Below, in pieces: positions 57,319 to 64,000 of a stretch of DNA of 64,000 nt (the stretch's first letter is position 1; each line of letters starts with the position of its first letter). This DNA comes from Actinomadura physcomitrii (GTDB lineage: Bacteria > Actinomycetota > Actinomycetes > Streptosporangiales > Streptosporangiaceae), in the NCBI RefSeq assembly GCF_008923205.2, contig NZ_WBMS02000023.1:19624-83623 (forward strand), read 5' to 3'. A program made the position numbers and the translations under genes. The notes beneath the pieces were generated by a model. It was not told the origin of the DNA and searched no databases. It was given only the letters and a program-made list of their open reading frames with translations.

Positions 57319-58838
57319 AGCACGGGCGCCACTGCGCGGACGGTTTCGATGGTGTCTGCTTCGGCGGGGGTCTTGTCGGGGCGGTAGCGGAGGACGCGGG
57401 CGAAGCGGAGGGCGATGCCGCCGGGGTAGCGGGGGCTCTGCTGGACGCCGTCGAAGGCGATCTCGACGACGAGCTCGGGCCGGACGTGGACGGTCCAGCC
57501 GTCCTCGCGGACGGCGAGCTCGCGGAGCTTGCCGGTCTGCCAGGCGAGGATCTCGTCGGTGAGGCCCTTGAACGTCTTGCCGAGCATGACGAAGCCGCCG
57601 GTGCCGGGGTCGCGGGCGCCGAGGTGCAGGTTGGACAGCAGGCCCTGGCGGCGGCCGTGGCCCCATTCGGCGGCGAGGACGACGAGGTCGAGGGTGTGGC
57701 GGGGCTTGACCTTGATCCAGCCGGCGCCGCGGCGGCCCGCGGTGTAGGGGGTGTCGAGGGACTTGACGAGGACGCCCTCGTGGCCGCGGGCGACGGCGTC
57801 GTCGAAGAAGTCCTTGGCGGCGGCCGGGTCGGCGGTGACGATCCGCGGGATGCGCAGCGGCTCGGGGACGGCCCGGACGAGCGCCGCGCCGCGGTCGGCG
57901 CCGGGCGTGTCGAGCAGGTCGTCGCCGTCGAGGTGGACGACGTCGAAGAGGAAGACGGTGAGCGGGACGGGTTCGGTGTCCTTGGCGGTGCGGGTCGCGG
58001 TGCGGGCGGCGGTGACCTGGAACGGGTACGGGGAGCCGTCGGGACGCAGCGCGATGACCTCGCCGTCGAACACGGCGTCGCGGACGGGCAGTTCGCGCAC
58101 GGCGGCGACGACCTCGGGGAGGCGCGGGGTGATGTCGTCGAGGGTGCGGGTGAACACGCGCACGTCGCCGTCGCGGACGTGGATCTGGGCGCGGATGCCG
58201 TCGAGCTTCCACTCCACGGCGGCCTCGGCGTTCAGCTTGGCGAACGCCTCCTCCACCGACGGGGCGGACGCGGCGAGCATCGGCTTGACCGGGCGTCCGA
58301 CCTCCAGGGTGAACGCCCGCAGCCCGGCGGTGCCGTCGGCGAGCGCGGCGGTGGCGACGGGGCCGAGGGAGCCGCGCAGCATGACGGCGCGGCGGACCTG
58401 GGCGGACGGCACGCCGGCCGCCGCCGCGATCGCCTCGGCCATCACCCCGTCGAGGGCGCCCTGGCGCAGCTCGCCGGCCAGCAGCCGGATGAGGAAGCCC
58501 TGCTCGTCGCGGGTGGCGCGGCCGAGCAGCGCGGCGACGAGGTCGCGGCGGCGGGCGACGGACCCGGTGCCCGCGACGGCGCCGATCTCGGTGAACGCGG
58601 CGTCGACCTCGGGGATGGTGAGGGACGGCTCGGCGGCGGGCGGCGGGACGTCGCGCAGCGCGGCGTAGCCGACGCCGATCTGACGCTGCGGGAGCTCGCC
58701 GGACAGGTAGGCGACGACGATGGCGGCCTCGCCGGGCTCGGCGGCGCGCAGGCACTCCGCGAGTGCCGTGATCTTGGCCTTGCGGCCGGAGGTGCCGGCC
58801 ACCTCCCGCGACGTCCGGGCGATCTCCGCTATCAGCAC
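57315..58838 (-). CDS. ligB: ATP-dependent DNA ligase (LigB type)
   Basis: The 507-residue ligase has an N-terminal helical DNA-binding domain. The adenylation Lys lies in EWKLDGIRAQIHVRDGDVRVFTRTLDDITPRLPEV near residue 210. VFDGEVIALRPDGSPYPFQV and HEGVLVKSLDTPYTAGRRGAGWIKVKPRHTLDLVVLAAEWGHGRR carry the remaining motifs. An OB fold ends the protein. It corresponds to mycobacterial LigB (Rv3062), a non-essential repair ligase. No Ku or LigD partners are in the window. Confidence 0.95.
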   Translation of the reverse strand: MLIAEIARTSREVAGTSGRKAKITALAECLRAAEPGEAAIVVAYLSGELPQRQIGVGYAALRDVPPPAAEPSLTIPEVDAAFTEIGAVAGTGSVARRRDLVAALLGRATRDEQGFLIRLLAGELRQGALDGVMAEAIAAAAGVPSAQVRRAVMLRGSLGPVATAALADGTAGLRAFTLEVGRPVKPMLAASAPSVEEAFAKLNAEAAVEWKLDGIRAQIHVRDGDVRVFTRTLDDITPRLPEVVAAVRELPVRDAVFDGEVIALRPDGSPYPFQVTAARTATRTAKDTEPVPLTVFLFDVVHLDGDDLLDTPGADRGAALVRAVPEPLRIPRIVTADPAAAKDFFDDAVARGHEGVLVKSLDTPYTAGRRGAGWIKVKPRHTLDLVVLAAEWGHGRRQGLLSNLHLGARDPGTGGFVMLGKTFKGLTDEILAWQTGKLRELAVREDGWTVHVRPELVVEIAFDGVQQSPRYPGGIALRFARVLRYRPDKTPAEADTIETVRAVAPVL

Positions 58839-58920
58839 CTCCCCATTGTGACCACGGCGTCTGACAATTGACCCGGGCGGGACCCCTGGTCAGCCGGGGC
58901 GGCGCTGACTACGTTGACCA

Positions 58921-59763
58921 GTGGCGGGGTCGATGACGCGCGGGGGAGTGAGGAGCGGGGGCGTGGGGCTGCAGCGCGAGCCGTTCCACCGGGTCTACTC
59001 GGCGCCGGAGCCGCCGTCGCCGAAGCGCCGGCCGCGGCTGCTGGTGGCGCTGGTCGCGCTGGTGGCGTTCTGCGGGGCGGCGGCGGTGGTGTTCGTGCTG
59101 GCGCCGGGGCACGGGGAGGACGCGGCGTCGCCGCGCACGTCCCCGTCCGGCGGCACGTCCCCGTCCGGCGGCACGTCCCCGTCCGGCGGCACGTCCCCGT
59201 CCGGCGGCGCGTCGCCGGGCCGGACGGCGGAGTCGGCGAGCCCCTCCGAGACGCCGATGCGGGAGCGGCCGGTGGCGTCGCTGCCGAAGCCGTGCGCGAT
59301 GGTGTCGGCCCGCACCGTCGGCCGGACGATCCCGAAGGCCCGGCGGGACGAGAGCGCGAACTCGACGTTCACAACGTGCACGTACACGGCGCAGGGCCCG
59401 GCGTTCCGGTGGCTGCGGGTGGAGGTGAACCTGCACGCGCCGGCGAAGACGCCGACGCCGGTGCAGGACGCGGAGGGCGACTACCGGGCGTCGTGGGCGC
59501 AGGCGCACAACGCGCCGCTGGTGCGGACGATCAGCCTGCGGCGGCAGCGGGGGATCGGCGACGAGGCGTACCGGTGGTTCAAGGCCGACGCCGGGCAGCC
59601 GACGGTGGTCGGCGAGGTGACGGCGCGGTACCGGAACGTGCTCGTGACGGTCAGTTACAGCGAGCAGGCGGCGAAAGGCGCCGCGGACGCCCGGGAGGGG
59701 GCGTGCCTCGGCACGGCCGAGGGCGTGGCGCGCGAAGTGCTGGCCGCCCTGGCGCATTTCTGA
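58921..59763 (+). CDS. Membrane-anchored protein with TSPSGG repeats, unknown function
   Basis: The ~280-residue protein has one helix (LLVALVALVAFCGAAAVVFVLAPG) at ~45-67, then a linker with four perfect 18-base repeats (59137-59208) coding TSPSGG. A C-terminal globular domain of ~150 residues (KPCAMVSARTVGRTIPKARRD, EDYRASWAQAHNAPL-type helices, ARYRNVLVTVSYSE) ends LGTAEGVAREVLAAL. Two cysteines may pair. It resembles actinobacterial DUF3558-like extracellular domains. Start GTG 58921, ATG 58933 or GTG 58963 cannot be decided. Confidence 0.7.
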   Translation: MAGSMTRGGVRSGGVGLQREPFHRVYSAPEPPSPKRRPRLLVALVALVAFCGAAAVVFVLAPGHGEDAASPRTSPSGGTSPSGGTSPSGGTSPSGGASPGRTAESASPSETPMRERPVASLPKPCAMVSARTVGRTIPKARRDESANSTFTTCTYTAQGPAFRWLRVEVNLHAPAKTPTPVQDAEGDYRASWAQAHNAPLVRTISLRRQRGIGDEAYRWFKADAGQPTVVGEVTARYRNVLVTVSYSEQAAKGAADAREGACLGTAEGVAREVLAALAHF

Positions 59764-60116
59764 CCTGAATCGGCCGATCATGGCTTGTTTTCTGTCAGAA
59801 GCTTCTAAGGTGTTTCCGGTAAAGGGGAGAAAGTGCGGTGGCCGTACCCCCCGCTCCTGTCCGGCGGCCGGCGTGCTTGGGTGCATGGGGAGAAGGAGGT
59901 CGACGACGTGACCGTTTGTGCGGTTGGAGTGTCCTGGGTGAGGTGATCTCCAGGTCAGGAGACCGTCCGTCGATTGGGCCGTGGAGTGGACCCCGCTTCA
60001 CGGCCCTTCGTGTTTCCGTTTTCAGGACCACCGGAAACCGTGCGGTATTCGGCCGCTGCCATTGTGTCACCGAATTCGTTTCGATGCCGGTGGAAATGGC
60101 CGCCGGGTAGAACCGG
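59764..60116 (+). other. Gap with a strongly initiated 12-codon ORF and small stem-loops
   Basis: In this 353-base gap, GTG 59908 lies 8 bases after a consensus AAGGAGG (59893-59899). It reads MTVCAVGVSWVR to TGA at 59944-59946. A TCTCC/GGAGA stem follows, and later GTTTCCG/CGGAAAC. A longer frame from 59838 has no domain. It may be a short regulatory leader or decayed gene; the downstream gene is on the other strand. Confidence 0.35.
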
Positions 60117-61082
60117 TTACGATTTTGCGAGTCCCGCACGAACCCACACGTCACGGGCTCGGCCGTCCAGGAATCCGACCTCGTCGAAGAACGCGGTGCA
60201 CTTGCGGAACGCCCACGCCAGCGTCTCCCGGCGGTGCTCGCTGCGCGCCGCGACCCGGCGGGCGAGCTTCGGGTCCAACCCGACGGCCGTGTAGCACGAC
60301 GGGTGGATCACCTGCGCGGCCATCAGCCGGGTGCCCTGCGCGAGCGCGTACGCCGCCGCCCGCCGCCGCACCGGGGACGCGTGCGCGACGAGCCGCTTCA
60401 GCTCCTCCCGCGCGTACTTGATATGACGCGCCTCCTCGATCACGTGGATGCGGGTGACCTGCCGGATCATCGGCTGGACGGCCTCGTCGGGGAAGGTCAG
60501 CCGCTGGAACGCGTCGGTGAACTCCTCCACCACCAGCGTCCCGGCGAACATCGGCATCGGGTCGTACACGGCCCCGAACAGCTTCGCGAAGTGGTACTCC
60601 GGCGCCCGCGGCCGGTGCGTGCGCAGCCCGCAGGCGCGCACCATCCGGCCGAACATCTTCGAGTGCCGGCACTCGTCGGCGATCTCCGTCAGCGCGTAGG
60701 CGACGTGCTCGCTGTCGTAGCGGCTCCGGTAGGCGTGCTGGACGAGCGCCTGCATCAGCAGCATCTCCGACCAGATGCCGAACGAGGCGATGCTGCACAT
60801 CTCCCGCTTGGTCAGCTCCACCCGCTGCCGGTGCGTCAGGCCGTCCCACAGCGGCGTCTCGTAGATCGACACGAGCTGCGGCGGCGCGTACCAGACGTCG
60901 GGGTCCTGCGGCGCGTCCCAGTCGACCTCGGTGTCGGGGTCGAAGGAGTGCTTGCGGGACGTCCGCAGCAGCCGCTCGGCGACCACCTCCCGGTCGGTGA
61001 GCTCCAGCGTGTGGTCGCCGTCCTTGCAGCGGATCCGCGCGGTCCAGGTGGCGGGACGGCCGGTCAGCAGTTCGGGGGGCAT
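60117..61082 (-). CDS. AurF-like diiron oxygenase
   Basis: The 321-residue protein matches the p-aminobenzoate N-oxygenase AurF family. Helical metal ligands appear in FGIWSEMLLMQALVQHAYRS, YALTEIADECRHSKMFGRMV, FAGTLVVEEFTDAFQRL and VIEEARHIKYAREELKRL. They supply Glu/His pairs for a two-iron site. ATG 61082 follows AGGAGAAGG. It lies in a minus-strand set with an SDR and a second diiron protein. It probably oxidises an amine or lipid-like substrate, but the substrate is unknown. Confidence 0.88.
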   Translation of the reverse strand: MPPELLTGRPATWTARIRCKDGDHTLELTDREVVAERLLRTSRKHSFDPDTEVDWDAPQDPDVWYAPPQLVSIYETPLWDGLTHRQRVELTKREMCSIASFGIWSEMLLMQALVQHAYRSRYDSEHVAYALTEIADECRHSKMFGRMVRACGLRTHRPRAPEYHFAKLFGAVYDPMPMFAGTLVVEEFTDAFQRLTFPDEAVQPMIRQVTRIHVIEEARHIKYAREELKRLVAHASPVRRRAAAYALAQGTRLMAAQVIHPSCYTAVGLDPKLARRVAARSEHRRETLAWAFRKCTAFFDEVGFLDGRARDVWVRAGLAKS

Positions 61083-61155
61083 CGATCCTTCTCCTCTCCC
61101 TGGGGGAGGCCGAGGAGGGCCGCGCGAGGCCGTGCGCCGCACGGCGGGGCCGGCC

Positions 61156-62013
61156 CTATTGCACGGGGATTCGGGCGAGCAGGCGGGTGGACGCCGGCGA
61201 GATGCGCGACAGCGCGTGCAGCAGGTGGCCCTCGAAGTTGACCGGGACCACGGCCTTGTTCTTGATGATGGCGTCGACGACCCGCTCGGCGACCTTCTCC
61301 GCCGGGTACCGGCGCAGCCGGAGCGCCTTCTCGCCGCGGGCGCGGATCCGCTCGCGCCGCGCGGCGTCGCCGCCGACGAACGTGCCGTTCTTGACGATGT
61401 TGGTGCTGGCGAAGCCGGGGCACACGGCGGTGACGCCGATCCGCGAGGACGCCAGCTCGGCGCGCAGGCACTCGCTGAGCATCAGCACCCCGGCCTTGGT
61501 GGTGCAGTAGGCGGGCAGCGAGCGGGTCGGCGCGAACGCGGCGGCCGACGCGATGTTGACGATGTGGCCGCCGAAGTTGGGCTTGTCGGGCTTGTTCGGC
61601 AGCGCGTTGACGCGCTCGACCATCTGCTTGCCGAACAGCCGGGACCCGTGGATGACGCCCCACAGGTTGACGCCGAGGATGCGGTCCCAGTCCTCGACGC
61701 CGTGGTCGAGGAACGGGCCGCTGACCGCGATCCCGGCGTTGTTGACGACGATGTCGGGGACGCGGTGGGCGTGCCGCACCTCGGCGGCGAACGTCTCCAT
61801 CGCGGCGGCGTCCGCCACGTCCACCTCGTAGGCGCCGCCGCCCGGGCCGAGGGTCTTGGCGAGCGTCACGGTCCGCTCGGCGGACGGCAGGTCGATGTCG
61901 GCCGCGAGGACGGTCGCGCCGCGTTCGGCGAGGGCCAGCGCGATGGCGCGGCCGAACCCGCTGCCGGCCCCGGTGACGACGGCGAGCGCCCCGTCGAAGT
62001 GCGCGAGTGGCAT
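61156..62013 (-). CDS. Short-chain dehydrogenase/reductase
   Basis: The 285-residue SDR has the nucleotide motif VVTGAGSGFGRAIALAL, then NNAGIAVSGPF, the catalytic Ser in NIASAAAFAP and Tyr-Lys in YCTTKAG. CPGFASTNIVKNGTF follows. It oxidises or reduces a hydroxyl or keto group with NAD(P). Spacing of 73 bases to the AurF-like gene and 48 to the ferritin-like gene supports one operon. Confidence 0.92.
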   Translation of the reverse strand: MPLAHFDGALAVVTGAGSGFGRAIALALAERGATVLAADIDLPSAERTVTLAKTLGPGGGAYEVDVADAAAMETFAAEVRHAHRVPDIVVNNAGIAVSGPFLDHGVEDWDRILGVNLWGVIHGSRLFGKQMVERVNALPNKPDKPNFGGHIVNIASAAAFAPTRSLPAYCTTKAGVLMLSECLRAELASSRIGVTAVCPGFASTNIVKNGTFVGGDAARRERIRARGEKALRLRRYPAEKVAERVVDAIIKNKAVVPVNFEGHLLHALSRISPASTRLLARIPVQ

Positions 62014-62061
62014 GCTGACCTACCTCCGAGATGTCCCGAGCGGAATGATCTCCAACCGTAC

Positions 62062-63168
62062 TCAGCCCGCCGCGGCCTCGGCGATGACGGCGTCGACCTC
62101 GGCCTTGCGCTCGGCCTCCTCGGCGGCGAACCGCTCGGCGTCGAGCCTGTCGGCGATGTCCTCGTCCTGGCCCATCAGCGCTTCGAGGTCGGCCTTGGAC
62201 ATGTCGAGCACGCCCATGTCGTCGTAGGTCCGCTGGATGCGCTCGCTCCACAGCCCGATGTCCTTCACGCATGGGACGATCCGGCTGAACAGCAGGCTCT
62301 GGAACATCTTCATGTAGGGGGAGTTCTCGATCAGCTCGTCGACCTCCTTGGGGTCGATGCCGAAGTTGGTCCAGATCTCCCGGCCGCGGATGCGGTCGCG
62401 CATGAGGTAGCAGCCCTCGATGACGAAGTCCTCGCGCTCCCTCAGCTCGGGCGCGGACAGCTGCTTGTAGTAGTCGCGCAGGGCGAGCCGGCCGAACGCG
62501 ACGTGCCGGGCCTCGTCCTGCATGACGTAGGCGAGGATCTGCTTGGGCAGCGGCTTGGTGGTGATGTCGCGGATGACGCCGAACGCGGCGAGCGCGAGGC
62601 CCTCGATGAGCACCTGCATGCCGAGGTAGGGCATGTCCCAGCGGGAGTCGGTGAGGGTCTCGTTCAGCAGGTCCTGCAGCTTGGTGTTGATCGGGTAGAC
62701 CATCCCGACCTTCTCGTGCAGGAACCGCGTGAACAGCTCGACGTGCCGGGCCTCGTCCATCGTCTGCGTCGCGGAGTAGAACTTGGCGTCGAGGTCGGGC
62801 ACCGACTCGACGATCCGGGCGGCGGTGACCATCGCGCCCTGCTCGCCGTGCACGAACTGGGAGAACTGCCAGGACGTGGAGTGCCGCCGCAGCTCCCCGC
62901 GCTCCTTCTCCGACAGCTTGTCCCAGTACTTGGTGCCGTAGATGGCGAGGGACTGGTCGGGGACGCCGAGGACGTCGTGCGGGTCGACCTCCAGGTCCCA
63001 GTCGATCCGCTTGACCGAGTCCCACTGCTTGTCCTTGCCCTTCTGGTACAGGGCGAGGAGCCGGTCCCGGCCGTCGTCGTACTCCCAGGTGAACCGGGCT
63101 TCGCCGGCCAGCGGCACGTTCCAGGTGGACGCGGGGACGGGCTCGGTGTAAAGGTCATGGGTCGACAC
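62062..63168 (-). CDS. Ferritin-like diiron protein
   Basis: The 368-residue protein has a four-helix diiron core with two DEARH motifs. FSQFVHGEQGAMVTAARIVE and QTMDEARHVELFTRFLHE form the first half; LIEGLALAAFGVIRD and YVMQDEARHVAFGRLALRDYY the second. This is the carboxylate-bridged R2-like or fatty-acyl oxygenase fold. It leads the operon with SDR and AurF-like genes. The acidic Ala-rich tail is disordered. It starts 108 bases from the divergent TetR gene. Confidence 0.9.
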   Translation of the reverse strand: MSTHDLYTEPVPASTWNVPLAGEARFTWEYDDGRDRLLALYQKGKDKQWDSVKRIDWDLEVDPHDVLGVPDQSLAIYGTKYWDKLSEKERGELRRHSTSWQFSQFVHGEQGAMVTAARIVESVPDLDAKFYSATQTMDEARHVELFTRFLHEKVGMVYPINTKLQDLLNETLTDSRWDMPYLGMQVLIEGLALAAFGVIRDITTKPLPKQILAYVMQDEARHVAFGRLALRDYYKQLSAPELREREDFVIEGCYLMRDRIRGREIWTNFGIDPKEVDELIENSPYMKMFQSLLFSRIVPCVKDIGLWSERIQRTYDDMGVLDMSKADLEALMGQDEDIADRLDAERFAAEEAERKAEVDAVIAEAAAG

Positions 63169-63189
63169 GGCGTTCCTCCCCGAGGGCGC

Positions 63190-63233
63190 GACACGTACGA
63201 TGTACGTCAGACGTACGTTGTACGTACCGTGTC
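63190..63233. promoter_or_regulatory. Operator with ACGTAC repeats between TetR and diiron operon
   Basis: GACACG (63190-63195) and CGTGTC (63228-63233) bracket two direct 13-base repeats, GTACGATGTACGT (63195-63207) and GTACGTTGTACGT (63213-63225), 18 bases apart. It lies in the divergent promoter gap and is the likely binding site of the TetR protein. Confidence 0.75.
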
Positions 63234-63275
63234 ACGGTGCATTACGGGTGTCAACGGCGGGAAGGGGCGGGACCG

Positions 63276-64000
63276 ATGAACGGCGACGTGACGTCCGACA
63301 CGCCGGCGCCGCGACCCGTCCTGACCAGGGCGCGGATCGTGCAGGCGGCGGTCGGGCTGATCGAGCGGGAGGGCGCGGACGCGCTGTCCATGCGCCGCGT
63401 GGCGGCCGAACTGGGCGTCGCGGTGATGTCGCTCTACAACCACGTGCCGAACAAGGACGCGCTCCTCGAAGGCGTCGCCGAGCACGTCATCGCCGGCCTG
63501 GAGCTGGAGGACGACCCCGGCGAGCCATGGCAGACGCGGGCGCGCGCGCTCGTGCGGGCGTTCCGGAAGGTCGCGCACGACTACCCGCGCTGCATGACGA
63601 TCGTCCTCACTCACAAGATCGACACCCAGCTCGGGCTGCGGCCCGCCGAGCGCGCGCTCGCGCTCGCCGACGCCGCCGGCTTCGACGGCCCGACCTCGGT
63701 GCGGATCATGCGGGCGCTGATGGCCTACGCGCTCGGCGCGCAGCTGCGCGAGACCGGCGTGGTGAAGACGCTGGACAACCTCGTCGAGACCCAGGCCGAG
63801 TCGTGGGCCAAGCTCGACGCCGCCGAGTTCCCGCACGTGATCGCGCTCTCCGAGGAACTCGCCAGGCACGACCCGGAGACCGACTTCGAGTTCGGCCTCG
63901 ACCTCCTCATCACCGCCCTCGACGCCCTCCCCCGCCGTGGGGGGGGTGGGGGGGGGGGGGGGGGTGGGGGGGGGGGGCCCAGACCCCCCCCACACCACCG
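63276..64000 (+). CDS. TetR-family regulator, 3' end lost in poly-G run
   Basis: ATG 63276 follows GAAGGGGCGGG. The protein reads a TetR helix-turn-helix (RARIVQAAVGLIEREGADALSMRRVAAELGVAVMSLYNHVPNKDALLEGV). A C-terminal domain with WQTRARALVRAFRKVAHDYPRC and MAYALGAQLRETGVVKTLDN follows, ending FGLDLLITALDALPRR at ~63937. After that the frame is poly-Gly from the G run with no stop, so the true stop is missing or corrupted. It probably represses the divergent diiron operon. Confidence 0.88.
   Translation, partial: MNGDVTSDTPAPRPVLTRARIVQAAVGLIEREGADALSMRRVAAELGVAVMSLYNHVPNKDALLEGVAEHVIAGLELEDDPGEPWQTRARALVRAFRKVAHDYPRCMTIVLTHKIDTQLGLRPAERALALADAAGFDGPTSVRIMRALMAYALGAQLRETGVVKTLDNLVETQAESWAKLDAAEFPHVIALSEELARHDPETDFEFGLDLLITALDALPRRGGGGGGGGGGGGGPRPPPHH
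63938..63977. other. Poly-G run, probable sequencing or assembly artefact
   Basis: Almost pure G (8, then T, 17, then T, 12 bases) followed by a C-rich stretch closes the window. It sits exactly where the TetR gene should stop. Such runs are typical of two-colour sequencing ends or a contig edge, not of coding DNA even at this GC content. Confidence 0.7.

Noticed and set aside
59137..59208. Four perfect 18-base repeats considered as regulatory iterons
   Set aside because: They are in frame within a gene, code TSPSGG, and have no origin-like context.
63207..63998. 263-codon minus-strand frame at the right end
   Set aside because: It is antisense to a clear TetR gene and begins in the poly-G artefact.
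63938..64000. Poly-G end considered as a telomere or replication terminus of a linear replicon
   Set aside because: Actinomycete telomeres have multiple palindromes, not homopolymers; the run also corrupts a normal gene end.

Overview
The window is about 73% GC actinomycete DNA. Several genes start with GTG, many stop and start codons overlap (ATGA or GTGA), and there is a Mec-CysO-CysM sulfur-carrier locus, a CpdA-like (Rv1339-type) hydrolase, a WhiJ/DUF397 pair and a DUF3039 protein. A member of the Thermomonosporaceae such as Actinomadura fits best; this is inference from gene content, not a database match. No phage, plasmid, insertion sequence or CRISPR array was seen.

Layout. 1-8.6 kb: the end of a thioredoxin/TPR chaperone, a cytidylate-kinase-like protein, malic enzyme, an LPXTG surface protein, YqgE, DUF3039, a secreted M43 protease, an SF2 helicase, and the minus-strand operon pncB-pncA-gluconokinase. 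10-20 kb: a core block that matches the mycobacterial order pncB1-clpS-DUF2017-mec-cysO-cysM-murI-cpdA-rph-rdgB, interrupted by three MEDS-domain signalling genes. 20.4-25.3 kb: a SigE-family sigma factor with two Pro-rich partners, then a second MEDS/STAS/ATPase cluster on the opposite strand. 25.4-30.3 kb: TetR/MFS efflux pair and an amidase operon with a GatC/AtzG-like subunit and a GntR regulator. 30.6-36.4 kb: tRNA-Leu, a decaying WhiJ-type regulator locus, peroxiredoxin, DUF3618, SIMPL and PLP proteins, and an esterase lipoprotein. 36.6-44.8 kb: purU, then an Asp23/Gls24-AmaP envelope cluster with a CitA/CitB-type two-component system between two paralogous DUF6286-AmaP pairs. 45-48.3 kb: thiolase-HxlR unit, a Doc toxin-antitoxin pair and a wrecked Ser/Thr kinase; a small scar made of duplicated neighbour-gene ends lies between the last two. 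48.3-52.8 kb: gcvT-gcvH-glyA-sdaA behind a tandem glycine riboswitch, a glycine-to-serine-to-pyruvate route. 53-59.8 kb: lipoprotein, site-2 protease, Cds1-like cysteine desulfhydrase, membrane protein, ATP-dependent DNA ligase. 60-64 kb: two diiron proteins with a short-chain dehydrogenase and a divergent TetR regulator. The last 64 bases are a suspect poly-G run.

The least explained items are: (i) two MEDS/STAS/HATPase loci whose STAS domains mostly lack a phosphoacceptor; (ii) a ~150-bp dispersed repeat present twice in inverted orientation; (iii) two related long perfect hairpins, one of which truncates a DUF397 gene; (iv) GTTG-N7-CAAC palindromes shared by the thiolase promoter and the region before purU; (v) the scar at 47.4 kb, which suggests that the HxlR/sdaA junction has held two different cargos.
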